NCBI GenBank assembly: GCA_016879935.1
Contig: JAACJQ010000340.1
Location: forward strand, 1 to 35,226
DNA from: Archangiaceae bacterium
GTDB taxonomy: Bacteria > Myxococcota > Myxococcia > Myxococcales > Myxococcaceae
DNA: 35,226 bases
Reading direction: 5' to 3'
Made by a program: the position numbers and the translations under genes. Below are positions 19,159 through 27,641 of this stretch, one piece after another. Under the pieces are notes generated by a model, which saw only the letters and a program-made list of their open reading frames with translations, was not told the DNA's origin and ran no database searches. The number at the start of each line of letters is the position of its first letter. The stretch's first letter is position 1.

Positions 19159-21258
19159 TCAGCGTCTTCGTCGGAGCAGCACTAGCAACGGAAGCATGAA
19201 CATCGGCGCGCTGGTGCAGCCACACGTTCCAGTCGCCTCGACCATCATCGACTGAGTACCGGCATCTGCCACTGCGGGCGCGCCAGCGTCGGGTCGAACG
19301 CCGGCGTCGACTCGAACACCGGCATCGACGAGTGGAACGCCTGCGTCGATCGCGGGCTGACCTGCATCGACGCCCGCATCGGGCTCGACCGGCAGCAACT
19401 CGAACGCCGCGCTCACCCGCCGCGCCCCACTCGCAGAAAACGAACACGTCGCGTTGGAGCCGCAGCCCGTCACGCCTGCGAAGCCGACGAAGGTGGAGCC
19501 GGGATCCGAAACGGCAGTGAGCACGACCGGGGTGTTCTGTGTGAACGTCATGCTGCAGAGCGCTCCACAGTCGATGCCGCTGGGCATGCTGGTCACCCGC
19601 CCCGAACCCGAGCCCGTCAGCACGACTTCGACCTGCGGCTCTCGCCCGAAGCCCTCGAGCGACAGCGTACGAACACCGATGTTGGTCGCGAGCGTGAGGG
19701 TGCCACTTCGTGCGCCAGTCGCCGTCGGGCTGAAGGCCACGTCGATGGTGCAACTCGCCATCGGCGCCAACGTCGACGCACACGACGACGTCGCGGTGAA
19801 GTCAGCCGGGTGAAAGCCCGCGACCGAGACCGCCGAGATGGTGAGCGGCAACGTTCCCGTGCTCAGCACCGTCACCTGCCGGGGAGGGCTCACGTCACCG
19901 AGCGAGAGCGAGCCGAAATCGACCGGCGTTCGTGGGGTGAAGCGCAGATCGGCCGAACCTTCCGAGACGGTGACGAGCCCGTTCGTCGTTCCACTCGGGG
20001 CCTGGGTGATCACCGGCCTCGCGCGCGCGATGATCGCAGCCTTCGTCTGCGCCGGCGTCGAGGTCGGGTTCTGCTGCAGGTAGAGCGCGGCCACGCCAGC
20101 GACGGCAGGCGCGGCCATCGAGGTGCCCGACAACCGGCAGGTGTTCTGCGTCGACGGCGTCATGCCGAACCACGCAGACACGATGTGCGCGGCAGGCGCG
20201 AACACGGACACGCAGCTCCCGGTGTTGCTGCCGCAATCGGGAGGACACCAGCCAGTGAAGTTCGGGTCACCGGCGCGGCGCTCCCACGGGGTGTCGAACT
20301 CGTCGGAGCCGCCGACGATCAACGCGCCCGGTACGTTCGTCGACCATGCGCACGCGTCGGCCGCCTGATTTCCCGCCGACTCGATGACCAGCACGCCAGC
20401 CGTGAGCGTTCCCTGAATCGCGACGCCGAGCGGCTGCATCGGGTCGGTGAACTCGGGCAGCGCGCTGTTGATGCTCATCGACGCCACGGCCGGGCCGGTG
20501 ATGGTGGACTGGTGCTGCTGCGCGATCCAATCGAAGGCGGTGACGAGGCTCGAGAGCGCGAGGTTGAGGGGACAGCTCGAGACACGCACCGGGTGAACCG
20601 TCGCGCCTTAGGCGACGCCGAAGCGGGTGCCCACGGCGATCGCCGCGACGTGCGTGCCGTGCGACCACGACGAGCAATCATCGGTTCCGCCGTTCGCTCC
20701 GGTGGCGTCGGTACCAACGCCCACGCGACCTGCGAACTCCTGGTGCTGTGCGTAGAGGCCGGTGTCGACGATGAAGACGTGCACGCCCTGCCCCGTTCTC
20801 GGCGGCGCATAGACGCCGTCGCGCATCACCGAGAGGCCATCGAGGCGATCGAGGCCCCAGTTGTCGGGGCACACGGCTGTCGCGTTCTGCGGGTCGGGGT
20901 CGTCGCAGGTGATGGTCTGCGGACTGCCCGTCGGCAACGGCGTCTGCGCCACGCCAACCGAACAATCTGGCAGCGGCGTCGACCACGCGCGCTCGAGCCG
21001 CACGTCTTGAAACACACCCGCCACGCCGGGCTGCTCACTGAGCCAACGCGCCTCGCGAGCAGACACGGTGATCAACGCGCCCTTCAGCGCCGACGACCAG
21101 CGCTGCACGACGCGGGCGCGCACCAACTCCATCTGCTCCGGGCGAGCGTCGTGACGAAACACGACCAACCACCGGTCGGCGATGGCCACGTCGGCCCTCG
21201 ACGCCGGGTGAAAGGTGCCGCTGAGCACGACAGCCGAGAAGAGCGCGACGAGCGACAC
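19159..21258 (-). pseudogene. Secreted S8 subtilase interrupted by one in-frame TAA
   Basis: Conceptual 699-residue proteinase K-like subtilase. It has a signal peptide, an inhibitor-I9-type propeptide (about 28-92), Asp165 (FIVDTG) and His200 (SHGTHVA). A TAA at 20610-20608 then interrupts FGVA-stop-GATVHPVRV, where relatives have GVAKG. The same frame continues with the oxyanion Asn (SAGNQ) and Ser at about residue 380 (SGTSMAAP). Next come a choice-of-anchor/ASPM-SPD-2-Hydin-like domain (VDFGSLSLGDVSPP...), an InlB-B-like repeat (LTGSGSGRVTSMPSGIDC), a DAG-rich linker and a short MYXO-CTERM-like tail (CGCTSAPMFMLPLLVLLRRRR is the end, Cys-containing then hydrophobic then four Arg). The GTG start at 21258 lies 9 bp after the methyltransferase stop. 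No other damage is seen, so the lesion is recent, a sequencing error, or readthrough. Confidence 0.85.
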
Positions 21259-21267
21259 CGCGTCACC

Positions 21268-22008
21268 CTACCCGCTCGAACGTCGCCACAGCCACCCGAA
21301 GCGCGGCTTGATGAACGGAGACAAGACCGACTCGATCTTGCCGAGCGACTGAGCGTCGAGGCCCGCTTCCCGAAACAGGCGGCCCTGCAGCTCGTGCTCC
21401 GCTTCGCCCTGATTCACGATGAAGACGACGCCACCGGGGACGACGCGAGAACACACGTGCGTGAGCAGCTCGAGCGGCGCGAGGAATCGACTCGGCAGGC
21501 CCCACGCTTCGAGCGGCGTCGCAGTGAGGAACGGCAGCCACCACGTCACGACACTCCACGGCCCTTCGAGCGAGCGCACGTCACCGGCGATGAAGCGACA
21601 GTCGGGGAACACGCGCGCCATCGCTTCGCCGTAGACGCGCCGGGTGCTGCCCCAGAGGTACCGCCGATGGGCATCGAGCTCGACCGCATCGCAGCCGCGC
21701 TTCACCGCCGTGACGAACCCGGGGAGCATGCTGCCGTTCTTCGCGCCGACCTCGAGCCCTCGTCCCTCGGGAAGTGACGGCGGCAGGAGCCGCGACAACA
21801 CATCGAGCGCATACAGACTCTCGCGCCAGTCCTGCACGTTGCAGCAGCGGCTCCAGGCGGAGAGGTCGTGCGACTCACGAAGACGCTCGACGCGTTCCCG
21901 AGCGGGGCCCGGGAGGTTCAACGCTTCGAACGGCACGGTGCGTTTGAAGGCCGGGAGCGAGAGGCGAAAGGTGCTCCGCAGCCGAAACGACAGCTCGTCG
22001 AGGCTCAC
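21268..22008 (-). CDS. Class I SAM-dependent methyltransferase-like protein
   Basis: A 246-residue protein with a Rossmann-type SAM-binding motif I (GLEVGAKNGSML) and a following acidic motif II position (CDAVELDAH). Later segments (CRFIAGDVRSL, and VVPGGVVFIVNQ) fit the remaining core strands of the class I fold. The substrate is unknown; a small molecule is as likely as a protein. The GTG at 22008 is preferred because the longer in-frame reading from 22104 overlaps the preceding gene by 67 nt. It is followed after 9 bp by the interrupted protease, so the two are probably cotranscribed. Confidence 0.7.
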   Translation of the reverse strand: MSLDELSFRLRSTFRLSLPAFKRTVPFEALNLPGPARERVERLRESHDLSAWSRCCNVQDWRESLYALDVLSRLLPPSLPEGRGLEVGAKNGSMLPGFVTAVKRGCDAVELDAHRRYLWGSTRRVYGEAMARVFPDCRFIAGDVRSLEGPWSVVTWWLPFLTATPLEAWGLPSRFLAPLELLTHVCSRVVPGGVVFIVNQGEAEHELQGRLFREAGLDAQSLGKIESVLSPFIKPRFGWLWRRSSG

Positions 22009-22037
22009 CCTGGCGCAGGACGCAGCGACGACGGCGA

Positions 22038-22571
22038 CTACGAGAACGGCGCCTCGGTCAGCTTGGACTCGAGCGGAGTCGCTTCGCTGCAGGCGGCCGT
22101 CCACAACGCAGAGAGGGCTTCTGGCGAAGGCAGCTGCTCGGCCGAGCGCTTCAGCTTCTTCGACTGATCAGGCAGCAACACGCGACGAACGCCCACGCCC
22201 GCGATCTCGACGTCGAACGGCGCGGTCGTCATCAGGCGACACACCCGCACCGAGAAGGCGAGCAGGCGCAGGGCGTCTTTGAGAATCGAGTCACGAAACT
22301 CGGGCGGAATGGTGCCGTCGTGGTTGACCGCGAGGCGGTGCTCGACGCCGTTCTCCTGCTGCGTCACGTGGTAGGTGACGATCCACGTGAGGAAGAGTTG
22401 ATGCCGAAGCTGGGTGCCCTGCTTCTGGTTCACGCCCACGGTCGAGAGCGCCTCGATGGAGCGCTCCTGCACGTCGAGACACACACGGGCCAGCTGCGTC
22501 AGCTGCTCGGGGAGCAGCGTCAGCTCTGGACGCTTCTTGGCTGAGAACGGCAACTTCGATCGCCAGTCCAT
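22038..22571 (-). CDS. Hypothetical protein, unrecognised, 177 aa
   Basis: A soluble, mostly helical protein of 177 residues. No signal peptide and no known domain were recognised. It has a basic N-terminus (WRSKLPFSAKKRPE), a Leu/Gln-rich helical middle (RHQLFLTWIVTYHVTQQENG) and a C-terminal segment rich in Lys, Ser and Glu. The ATG at 22571 is the first Met followed by ordinary coding composition; in-frame Met codons upstream (22592 and 22598) are possible. The methyltransferase gene follows after 29 bp, suggesting a common transcript. Confidence 0.6.
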   Translation of the reverse strand: MDWRSKLPFSAKKRPELTLLPEQLTQLARVCLDVQERSIEALSTVGVNQKQGTQLRHQLFLTWIVTYHVTQQENGVEHRLAVNHDGTIPPEFRDSILKDALRLLAFSVRVCRLMTTAPFDVEIAGVGVRRVLLPDQSKKLKRSAEQLPSPEALSALWTAACSEATPLESKLTEAPFS

Positions 22572-22748
22572 GAATCTCACGCCCCCCATCGGCATGTGCG
22601 CCACCATGCGCCTTTCTCTTGAGCACTGACAAGAGCGTGGAACTTTCCACTCGCGGCACACCTGCCTGAGTGACCCTTCGTCACGTTGTGGAGGGAGCCC
22701 TCAATCCGTTTCCAACAACGAGCGGTTTCAGGCGTATACGTCGAGGCG

Positions 22749-23564
22749 ATGAAGCCGCTTTGGCTCGCGTGCCTCTTGGCGTTGCCGTCTCTGGGTTGTG
22801 CGACCGCGCATCTCATTGGGCCGCGTCCTCCCATGGACCCCATCGAAGCGGGGCCTCCGAGGGTGGTGGTCATCGAGCCGTTGTTCGAGCGCGCCGAGTG
22901 GAAGACGTCGACCCGCACCGAGTTCGTCGACGCCGCCGCGATGGGCTCCAGCATGGTGGCGTCACCCCTCGGGCAATCGAGCTCGCCGCTCGGAGCCTCG
23001 GGGGCCAGCCAGCCGGTGGTCGTGACGCAGACGACGACCGAGAAGCCACTCTTCGGCAGGCCCAGCGTGCTGGCTGCGATTCACGAGCGGTTGCTCCCGG
23101 CAGTGGCTGCGCTGCGCCCGCATTGGACGATCGTGGCGCCCGGGGCGGCGCCCACCATCACCCGGAACGCGGTGGTGATTCGCACCGTGCTCGACGGCAA
23201 TGAGGTGGTCGAGAGCGATCGGCCGCTCAAGAACGCCGCCTTCGCGTTCGGCCTCGTCATTCTTCCGCTGCAGATCTTCACCGCGTTCCCGGTCGAAGAG
23301 ACGCAGCGCATCTCGGGGCAACTCGAGAAGGTCGCCCTGGAGCCGAAGGCGCTCCAGCAGCGGCTCGTGAAGTACGCCACGCAGCCCGACTTCGCGGTGA
23401 ACCTCTCGGGCCTCAAGTCGAAGCGCCAGCCCTTCGCGCTCGACGTGCAGTACGAAGAGGGGCTGTTCGCCGACGAGTCACCGAGGCCAGCCGTGCTCGT
23501 CGAGGGCTTCGTCGAGCGGCTCGCCTACGCCATCGTCACGCTGGTCGAAGAGGAGTCATTGTGA
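22749..23564 (+). CDS. Hypothetical lipoprotein
   Basis: A 271-residue predicted lipoprotein. Its signal (MKPLWLACLLALPSLGC) has Cys17 after LG; the -3 residue is Ser, so lipidation is likely rather than certain. The mature part has a Pro-rich linker, a VVVIEPLFERAEWKTS strand-like start, a Ser/Gly-rich loop (about 80-100) and a second domain with TRNAVVIRTVLDGN and EVVESDRPLKN. No family was recognised. The start at 22749 was chosen over an upstream in-frame reading because it begins the signal peptide. It overlaps the DUF971 gene by 4 nt (GTGA), implying translational coupling. Confidence 0.75.
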   Translation: MKPLWLACLLALPSLGCATAHLIGPRPPMDPIEAGPPRVVVIEPLFERAEWKTSTRTEFVDAAAMGSSMVASPLGQSSSPLGASGASQPVVVTQTTTEKPLFGRPSVLAAIHERLLPAVAALRPHWTIVAPGAAPTITRNAVVIRTVLDGNEVVESDRPLKNAAFAFGLVILPLQIFTAFPVEETQRISGQLEKVALEPKALQQRLVKYATQPDFAVNLSGLKSKRQPFALDVQYEEGLFADESPRPAVLVEGFVERLAYAIVTLVEEESL

Positions 23565-23929
23565 GCTTCTGGGACAGCATCAAGCCGGCGAAGCCGAAGG
23601 CGGCGACCGCCACGAGCCTCGAGCTGTCGGCCGATCAGAAGACGGTCTCGATCGTGTGGAGCGACCAGGCGACCCACATGGTGCCCGCGCGGCTGTTGCG
23701 TCAGTACTGCCCCTGCGCCGAGTGCGTCGAAGAGTGGAGCGGCAAGCGCACGTACGACGTCGAGCAGATCTCCGTCGACATGAAGGTGATCGAGATCGCG
23801 CCGGTCGGGAACTACGCCATCACCTTCACCTTCGGCGACATGCACCGCACGGGCATCTTCAACTGGGAGCTCTTGCGAGAGCTCGCTGACAAGACGGTCA
23901 CGCCGCCTTCGCCGTCGACCCCAGCTTGA
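23561..23929 (+). CDS. DUF971 (GBBH-like N-terminal) protein
   Basis: A 122-residue DUF971 protein, the domain also found at the N-terminus of gamma-butyrobetaine hydroxylase and fused to or next to Mrp/ApbC-type iron-sulfur carriers. The core is LELSADQKTVSIVWSDQATH, then the cysteine-rich LRQYCPCAECVEEWSGKR and GNYAITFTFGDMHRTGIFNW. The cysteines may bind metal; this is inference from the family. The GTG at 23561 overlaps the lipoprotein stop. Its last 32 nt overlap the end of a convergent gene. Confidence 0.9.
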   Translation: MSFWDSIKPAKPKAATATSLELSADQKTVSIVWSDQATHMVPARLLRQYCPCAECVEEWSGKRTYDVEQISVDMKVIEIAPVGNYAITFTFGDMHRTGIFNWELLRELADKTVTPPSPSTPA

Positions 23930-24386
23930 AGACGGCCAGCATCTCGTCGACCTTCGCCTTCTTCACGTCGTCGTCCTGATTGGGCAGCGCCGACAGCCAC
24001 GCGTGCGCCTCCCGAACGTCGGAGAAGGTCTTCTGCGGGAACGGGTTCTTCGCGAGCAGGTTGAAGCCGGTCATGAAGGTGCGAAGAATCGTCGCGCCGA
24101 TGCCGGTGCCGAGAATCGCCGTCGCCGAGCCGAGCTGGTGTTTGCCGATGGCCCGGGTGATCTCGACCGACTTCTGCTTCACCTCGTCAGACACCTTCGT
24201 CGTCTCGCCAGTGATGGGCACCAGTGAGAGCGTCGTGAGGTGGCCGTGGCGTTTGACGACGTCGAGCTGCACTTTGAGCATCTGATCGAGGTCGGCGATG
24301 GTGGTGGCGCCGAACCGAACGACGACGAAGGAGCCAGACGTGGCGATGGTGATGGAGGGGCGATCGAGCGCGACTTGAAAGGGCAT
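23898..24386 (-). CDS. Small STAS/SEC14-like protein of unknown function
   Basis: A 162-residue protein beginning MPFQVALDRPSITIATSGSF and continuing with VVVRFGATTIADLDQMLKVQLDVVK. This alternation of strands and amphipathic helices resembles the STAS/SEC14-like proteins found in myxobacteria, where such domains often sit in signalling proteins. The assignment is tentative. There is no signal peptide. The ATG at 24386 is preferred because the longer reading has Arg/Pro-rich shadow composition. It ends inside the DUF971 gene, giving a 32-nt tail-to-tail overlap. Confidence 0.6.
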   Translation of the reverse strand: MPFQVALDRPSITIATSGSFVVVRFGATTIADLDQMLKVQLDVVKRHGHLTTLSLVPITGETTKVSDEVKQKSVEITRAIGKHQLGSATAILGTGIGATILRTFMTGFNLLAKNPFPQKTFSDVREAHAWLSALPNQDDDVKKAKVDEMLAVFKLGSTAKAA

Positions 24387-24490
24387 GGCGCCGATCACTC
24401 CACGCCGCGTACCAGCGCCAACTGGTCGCCATCGTTTGCGCAGGGTGAGTCGTCGCGCGGGCAGCTGTCGATTTCGACCCGGTTTGAGGC

Positions 24491-25057
24491 ATGGTCGGGG
24501 CGGTGAGCGACGAGCCGGAGTTCTCGAAGGGCCCAGCGCTGCGCGCCGACGGCACGCTCGAAGGGCGAGTGGCGCCCGAGGCCTCGGCACCGCCGCCTGT
24601 CGACTCGAGCCCCGAGCAGCCGCTCGAGCTCGTGACCAGGCCGCCTCCCCGCCCGTACGTCGCGCCGACCGCGTATCGCCTCGAGGCCCCGCGGCGCCGG
24701 TGGCTCCCGGTGGTGTTGGTGGGCTTCGTGGTGACGGGCTTCGCCATCGCCGCTGCCGCCATGCTGTTCACGCCCGCGACAGCTCCGCGCCTGCCCCAGG
24801 TCGCGCTGCCTCCTGCCGTTCGTGACGCGCTGCCGGAGCTGGCAGGTCCTCCAGTCGTCATCATGAGCGAGCCGTCGGGGGCCACCATTCGTGCGTCGAC
24901 CGGCGTCGTCGGGGTCACGCCGTGGGCTGGCAACAACACCTTTCTCACCGACACCGAGTTGACGCTGACGCTGCCCGGCTATCAGCCGAAGAAGCTGGTG
25001 CTGCCCGGCGCGAAGGAGGCCCATCTGTCCGTGAAGCTCGAGAGGTCGCGACGATGA
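24491..25057 (+). CDS. Single-pass membrane PEGA-domain protein
   Basis: A 188-residue protein. The N-terminal cytoplasmic part (about 75 residues) is Pro/Glu/Ala-rich, a single transmembrane segment (VVLVGFVVTGFAIAAAAMLF) follows near residue 75-94, and the C-terminus is a PEGA domain (EPSGATIRAS, VGVTPWAG, LTLPGYQPKKLVL). PEGA domains are extracytoplasmic modules common in myxobacterial surface and kinase proteins, perhaps wall- or protein-binding. Its stop overlaps the start of the kinase gene by 4 nt (ATGA), so the two are coupled. The PEGA and membrane arrangement resembles that of the downstream kinase, suggesting they act on the same surface. Confidence 0.8.
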   Translation: MVGAVSDEPEFSKGPALRADGTLEGRVAPEASAPPPVDSSPEQPLELVTRPPPRPYVAPTAYRLEAPRRRWLPVVLVGFVVTGFAIAAAAMLFTPATAPRLPQVALPPAVRDALPELAGPPVVIMSEPSGATIRASTGVVGVTPWAGNNTFLTDTELTLTLPGYQPKKLVLPGAKEAHLSVKLERSRR

Positions 25058-26616
25058 CGACGGTGCTGGGGAGGTACGAGCTGCAGCGAAGGCTGGGCGC
25101 GGGTGGCATGGCCGAGGTGTGGCTTGCCCGCGCGTCGGGCCCGAGCGGCTTCGAGAAGCAGGTGGTGGTAAAGCGAATTCTGCCGCAGCTCGCTGGCGAC
25201 TCGACGGTGGAGGAGCTGTTCAAGACCGAGGCGCGACTCGCGGCGCGGCTCGATCACCCGAACCTGCTCCAGGTGTTCGACTTCGGGCGTGAGGGCGACG
25301 GCGCGCTGGTGCTGGTGATGGAGCTGATCGACGGCACGAGCCTGAGACAGCTCGTCAGGGCGGTGAGGAGCGGCAAGCAGCTCGAGGCGCGCCTGGCAGC
25401 CAAGTTGATGGCGCTGGTCTGCGAGGGCCTGCACTCGGCGCACGAGCTGAAGAACGAACACGGGCAGCCGCTGAACCTCGTGCACCGCGACATCAGCCCC
25501 GAGAACATTCTGCTGGCGCGCTCGGGCGCGGTGAAGGTGGCCGACTTCGGCATCGCCCGCATCGAGCGCGAGGTGCAGCTCACGGCGGCCGACACGTTTC
25601 GCGGCAAGATTGGCTACGCGGCTCCCGAGCAGCTGTTGGGCGAGCCCGTCACGCGCCACGCCGACATCTGGGCGGTGGGCGTGACGTTGTTCGAGCTGAT
25701 GACGGGCGAGCAACCCTTCGTGACCGAGACGAGCGCCGAGCTCGCCGCAGCGACCGTTCACCGTGAGCCCCGCAGGCTCGACGCCGTGAGGCCGGGCGCG
25801 CCGCTGGGCCTCGTCGAGATCATCAGCCGCTGCCTCGCGCGTGAACCAGGCAAACGTTTCGCCACGGCGCACGCCCTCAGCGAGCAGCTCGAAGACTTCG
25901 TGGCCTGGTCGGGCACGCCGGTGCGCTCGTCCGATCTCGGCGCGCTGATCTCGGGCCTGGGCATCGAGCCGCACACGGTGAGCTCGTCTGGCACGCCGTC
26001 TGGCACCGTCGTGCCGCCGCTTCACTCCATCGTCGACCCGCTGACGAACGAGCCGAGCACCTTTCAGCCCATGGCCGAGCTGTCGGCTGACGGCAAGCTG
26101 CACGCGATCGACGTCGCCGCGCCCGCCCCCGCGCCCCTCGACCGAGGGAAGGAGTTCACGTTCTCGGGCGAACCCGTTTCCACCCCGGGTGAGAGCCAGC
26201 AGGCGCGCGAGCACCGCTTCGGCGCCCTCGAGCTGGAGCCGATCGCCGTGGTGGTCGAAAGGCCCGGCGACGTACCGCCCGCGCCCCAACCGCGCCCGTT
26301 CCCCTTCCCGACGTTGGCCATGGCGCTCGCGGGAGTCGCGCTGCTCGCGCTCGTGGGCTTTGGCGTGACGAGGCTGAAGCTGCCCGACAAGTCGGCGCCC
26401 GCGGGCGCGCTCTTCATCGACTCCACGCCGAGCGGCGCCGCGGTGCTGGTCGGCGGAGAACAGGTCGGCGAGACACCCTGGGCGGGAGACAACGCGCCGG
26501 GCGGCGTCACCACCATCGTGCTCAAGCGCCCCGGGTTCGTCGACACCACCCTTCGCATCGACGGCGGCCTCGATTGGAGCGGAACCGTGAAGCTGACCAG
26601 GGGCGCCACGCGCTGA
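25054..26616 (+). CDS. Transmembrane Ser/Thr protein kinase with PEGA domain
   Basis: A 520-residue eukaryotic-like kinase. The N-terminal catalytic domain (about 8-285) has the Gly loop GAGGMAEVW, the VVKR lysine, HRDISPEN with catalytic Asp146, DFGIAR, and APEQ, so it is predicted to be active. A Pro/Ser/Thr-rich juxtamembrane region follows, then one transmembrane segment (FPTLAMALAGVALLALVG, about 418-436) and a C-terminal PEGA domain (IDSTPSGAAVLVGGEQVGETPWAG). The ATG at 25054 lies in the stop overlap of the PEGA gene, and an upstream in-frame ATG at 24922 lies inside that gene. It ends overlapping the next start by 1 nt (TGATG). Confidence 0.96.
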   Translation: MTTVLGRYELQRRLGAGGMAEVWLARASGPSGFEKQVVVKRILPQLAGDSTVEELFKTEARLAARLDHPNLLQVFDFGREGDGALVLVMELIDGTSLRQLVRAVRSGKQLEARLAAKLMALVCEGLHSAHELKNEHGQPLNLVHRDISPENILLARSGAVKVADFGIARIEREVQLTAADTFRGKIGYAAPEQLLGEPVTRHADIWAVGVTLFELMTGEQPFVTETSAELAAATVHREPRRLDAVRPGAPLGLVEIISRCLAREPGKRFATAHALSEQLEDFVAWSGTPVRSSDLGALISGLGIEPHTVSSSGTPSGTVVPPLHSIVDPLTNEPSTFQPMAELSADGKLHAIDVAAPAPAPLDRGKEFTFSGEPVSTPGESQQAREHRFGALELEPIAVVVERPGDVPPAPQPRPFPFPTLAMALAGVALLALVGFGVTRLKLPDKSAPAGALFIDSTPSGAAVLVGGEQVGETPWAGDNAPGGVTTIVLKRPGFVDTTLRIDGGLDWSGTVKLTRGATR

Positions 26617-27635
26617 TGCCTTCGCTCGCGTTGGCCGAGCTGCACGGTCGGGTCGTCGTCGAAGAAGCCGTCGCGGCCGGTGCGGTGCTCGCGAAGCAGC
26701 TGATGACCACCGGCGTGCACCTCGGGCACGCCGACCCGACCTTGCTGCGGCTGGGAAGTGATGGGCTGCGGGTGCTCGACGCGCAACGCAAGGCGCTGGG
26801 CCGCCGCGGTCATCTTCCCCAGGTCAGCGCGGCCTCCTGGTTGTCGCCCGAGCTCGTTCAAGGTCTCACGCCCGACGTGCGGACGAGCGTCTTCAGCGTT
26901 GGCGCCATGGTGGTGGGGCTGCTGGTCGGCCGCTCGCCGTGGGAGCGCGAGAACGTGTTCGAGACGCTGCGCGCGGTGATGCAGAACGAGTGGAGCACGC
27001 CGCTGGGCCAGTTGCGCAGCGGGCTGCCAGTGCAGCTGATCGTCTTGCTGCTGAGCGCGACCGCGCGAGCGCCGGAGCAGCGACCGAGCGATCTGCAGCA
27101 CCTCGGCACCCGGCTGGCGGCCTTCGCGCCCGAGGGCGTCGAGCGCACCTGGGAGAAGCTGGTGACGCGGCTGCTGATGCCCGAGCCCTCGGCGGTCGAG
27201 CCAGACTCCGACGAAGTGAGGCTGGTGCGCGCCGACGAGCTGGAGGAGCAGGGCCACGACCTCGAAGCGCGTTGGGTTCGGCTCGAATGTCACGTCGCGC
27301 GTTCGTTCGGACCCGACCGCGCCCCGCTGCAGCAGACGCTCGGGGTGTTGAGCGCAGAGCTGGGCCCCGAGCGGGTCGCCGACCTCTCTCGCGCGCCCAT
27401 CGACGCCTGCCCCATGGTCGTCGGCGGCCGCTGCCCGGGACGGTGGAATGCGCTGGAGCCGCTCACCGGCGTGCGGCGCACCTGCCACGAATGCGGGACG
27501 AGCGTCGTCCACGTGCTCGATGTGCAGCGCGCCCAGGAGGTCGTCTCCGACGGAGGCACCGTGGCCATCGACGTCTCGGCGGAGCGAGCTGCCGACGATC
27601 TCGCGATTCCCGACGAAGTGATGATGAGAACCTGA
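26616..27635 (+). CDS. Kinase C-lobe-like pseudokinase with TIGR02996-like and cysteine-rich segments
   Basis: A 339-residue protein starting in the overlap with the active kinase stop. The first ~135 residues align with a kinase C-lobe without an N-lobe. The region around GHADPTLLRL (37-46) matches the catalytic loop, LDAQ (54-57) replaces DFG, SPEL (77-80) matches APE, and DVRTSVFSVGAMVVGLL (84-100) matches the DxWxxGxxLxxL helix. The catalytic Asp, Asn and DFG Phe/Gly are missing, so it should be inactive. Then RLVRADELEEQGHDLEARWVRL resembles TIGR02996 (RLVYADWLEERGD-type), followed by a Cys pattern CPMVVGGRCPGRW and CHECG that may bind zinc. It likely partners the adjacent kinase. Confidence 0.65.
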   Translation: MPSLALAELHGRVVVEEAVAAGAVLAKQLMTTGVHLGHADPTLLRLGSDGLRVLDAQRKALGRRGHLPQVSAASWLSPELVQGLTPDVRTSVFSVGAMVVGLLVGRSPWERENVFETLRAVMQNEWSTPLGQLRSGLPVQLIVLLLSATARAPEQRPSDLQHLGTRLAAFAPEGVERTWEKLVTRLLMPEPSAVEPDSDEVRLVRADELEEQGHDLEARWVRLECHVARSFGPDRAPLQQTLGVLSAELGPERVADLSRAPIDACPMVVGGRCPGRWNALEPLTGVRRTCHECGTSVVHVLDVQRAQEVVSDGGTVAIDVSAERAADDLAIPDEVMMRT

Positions 27636-27641
27636 AGCGGC

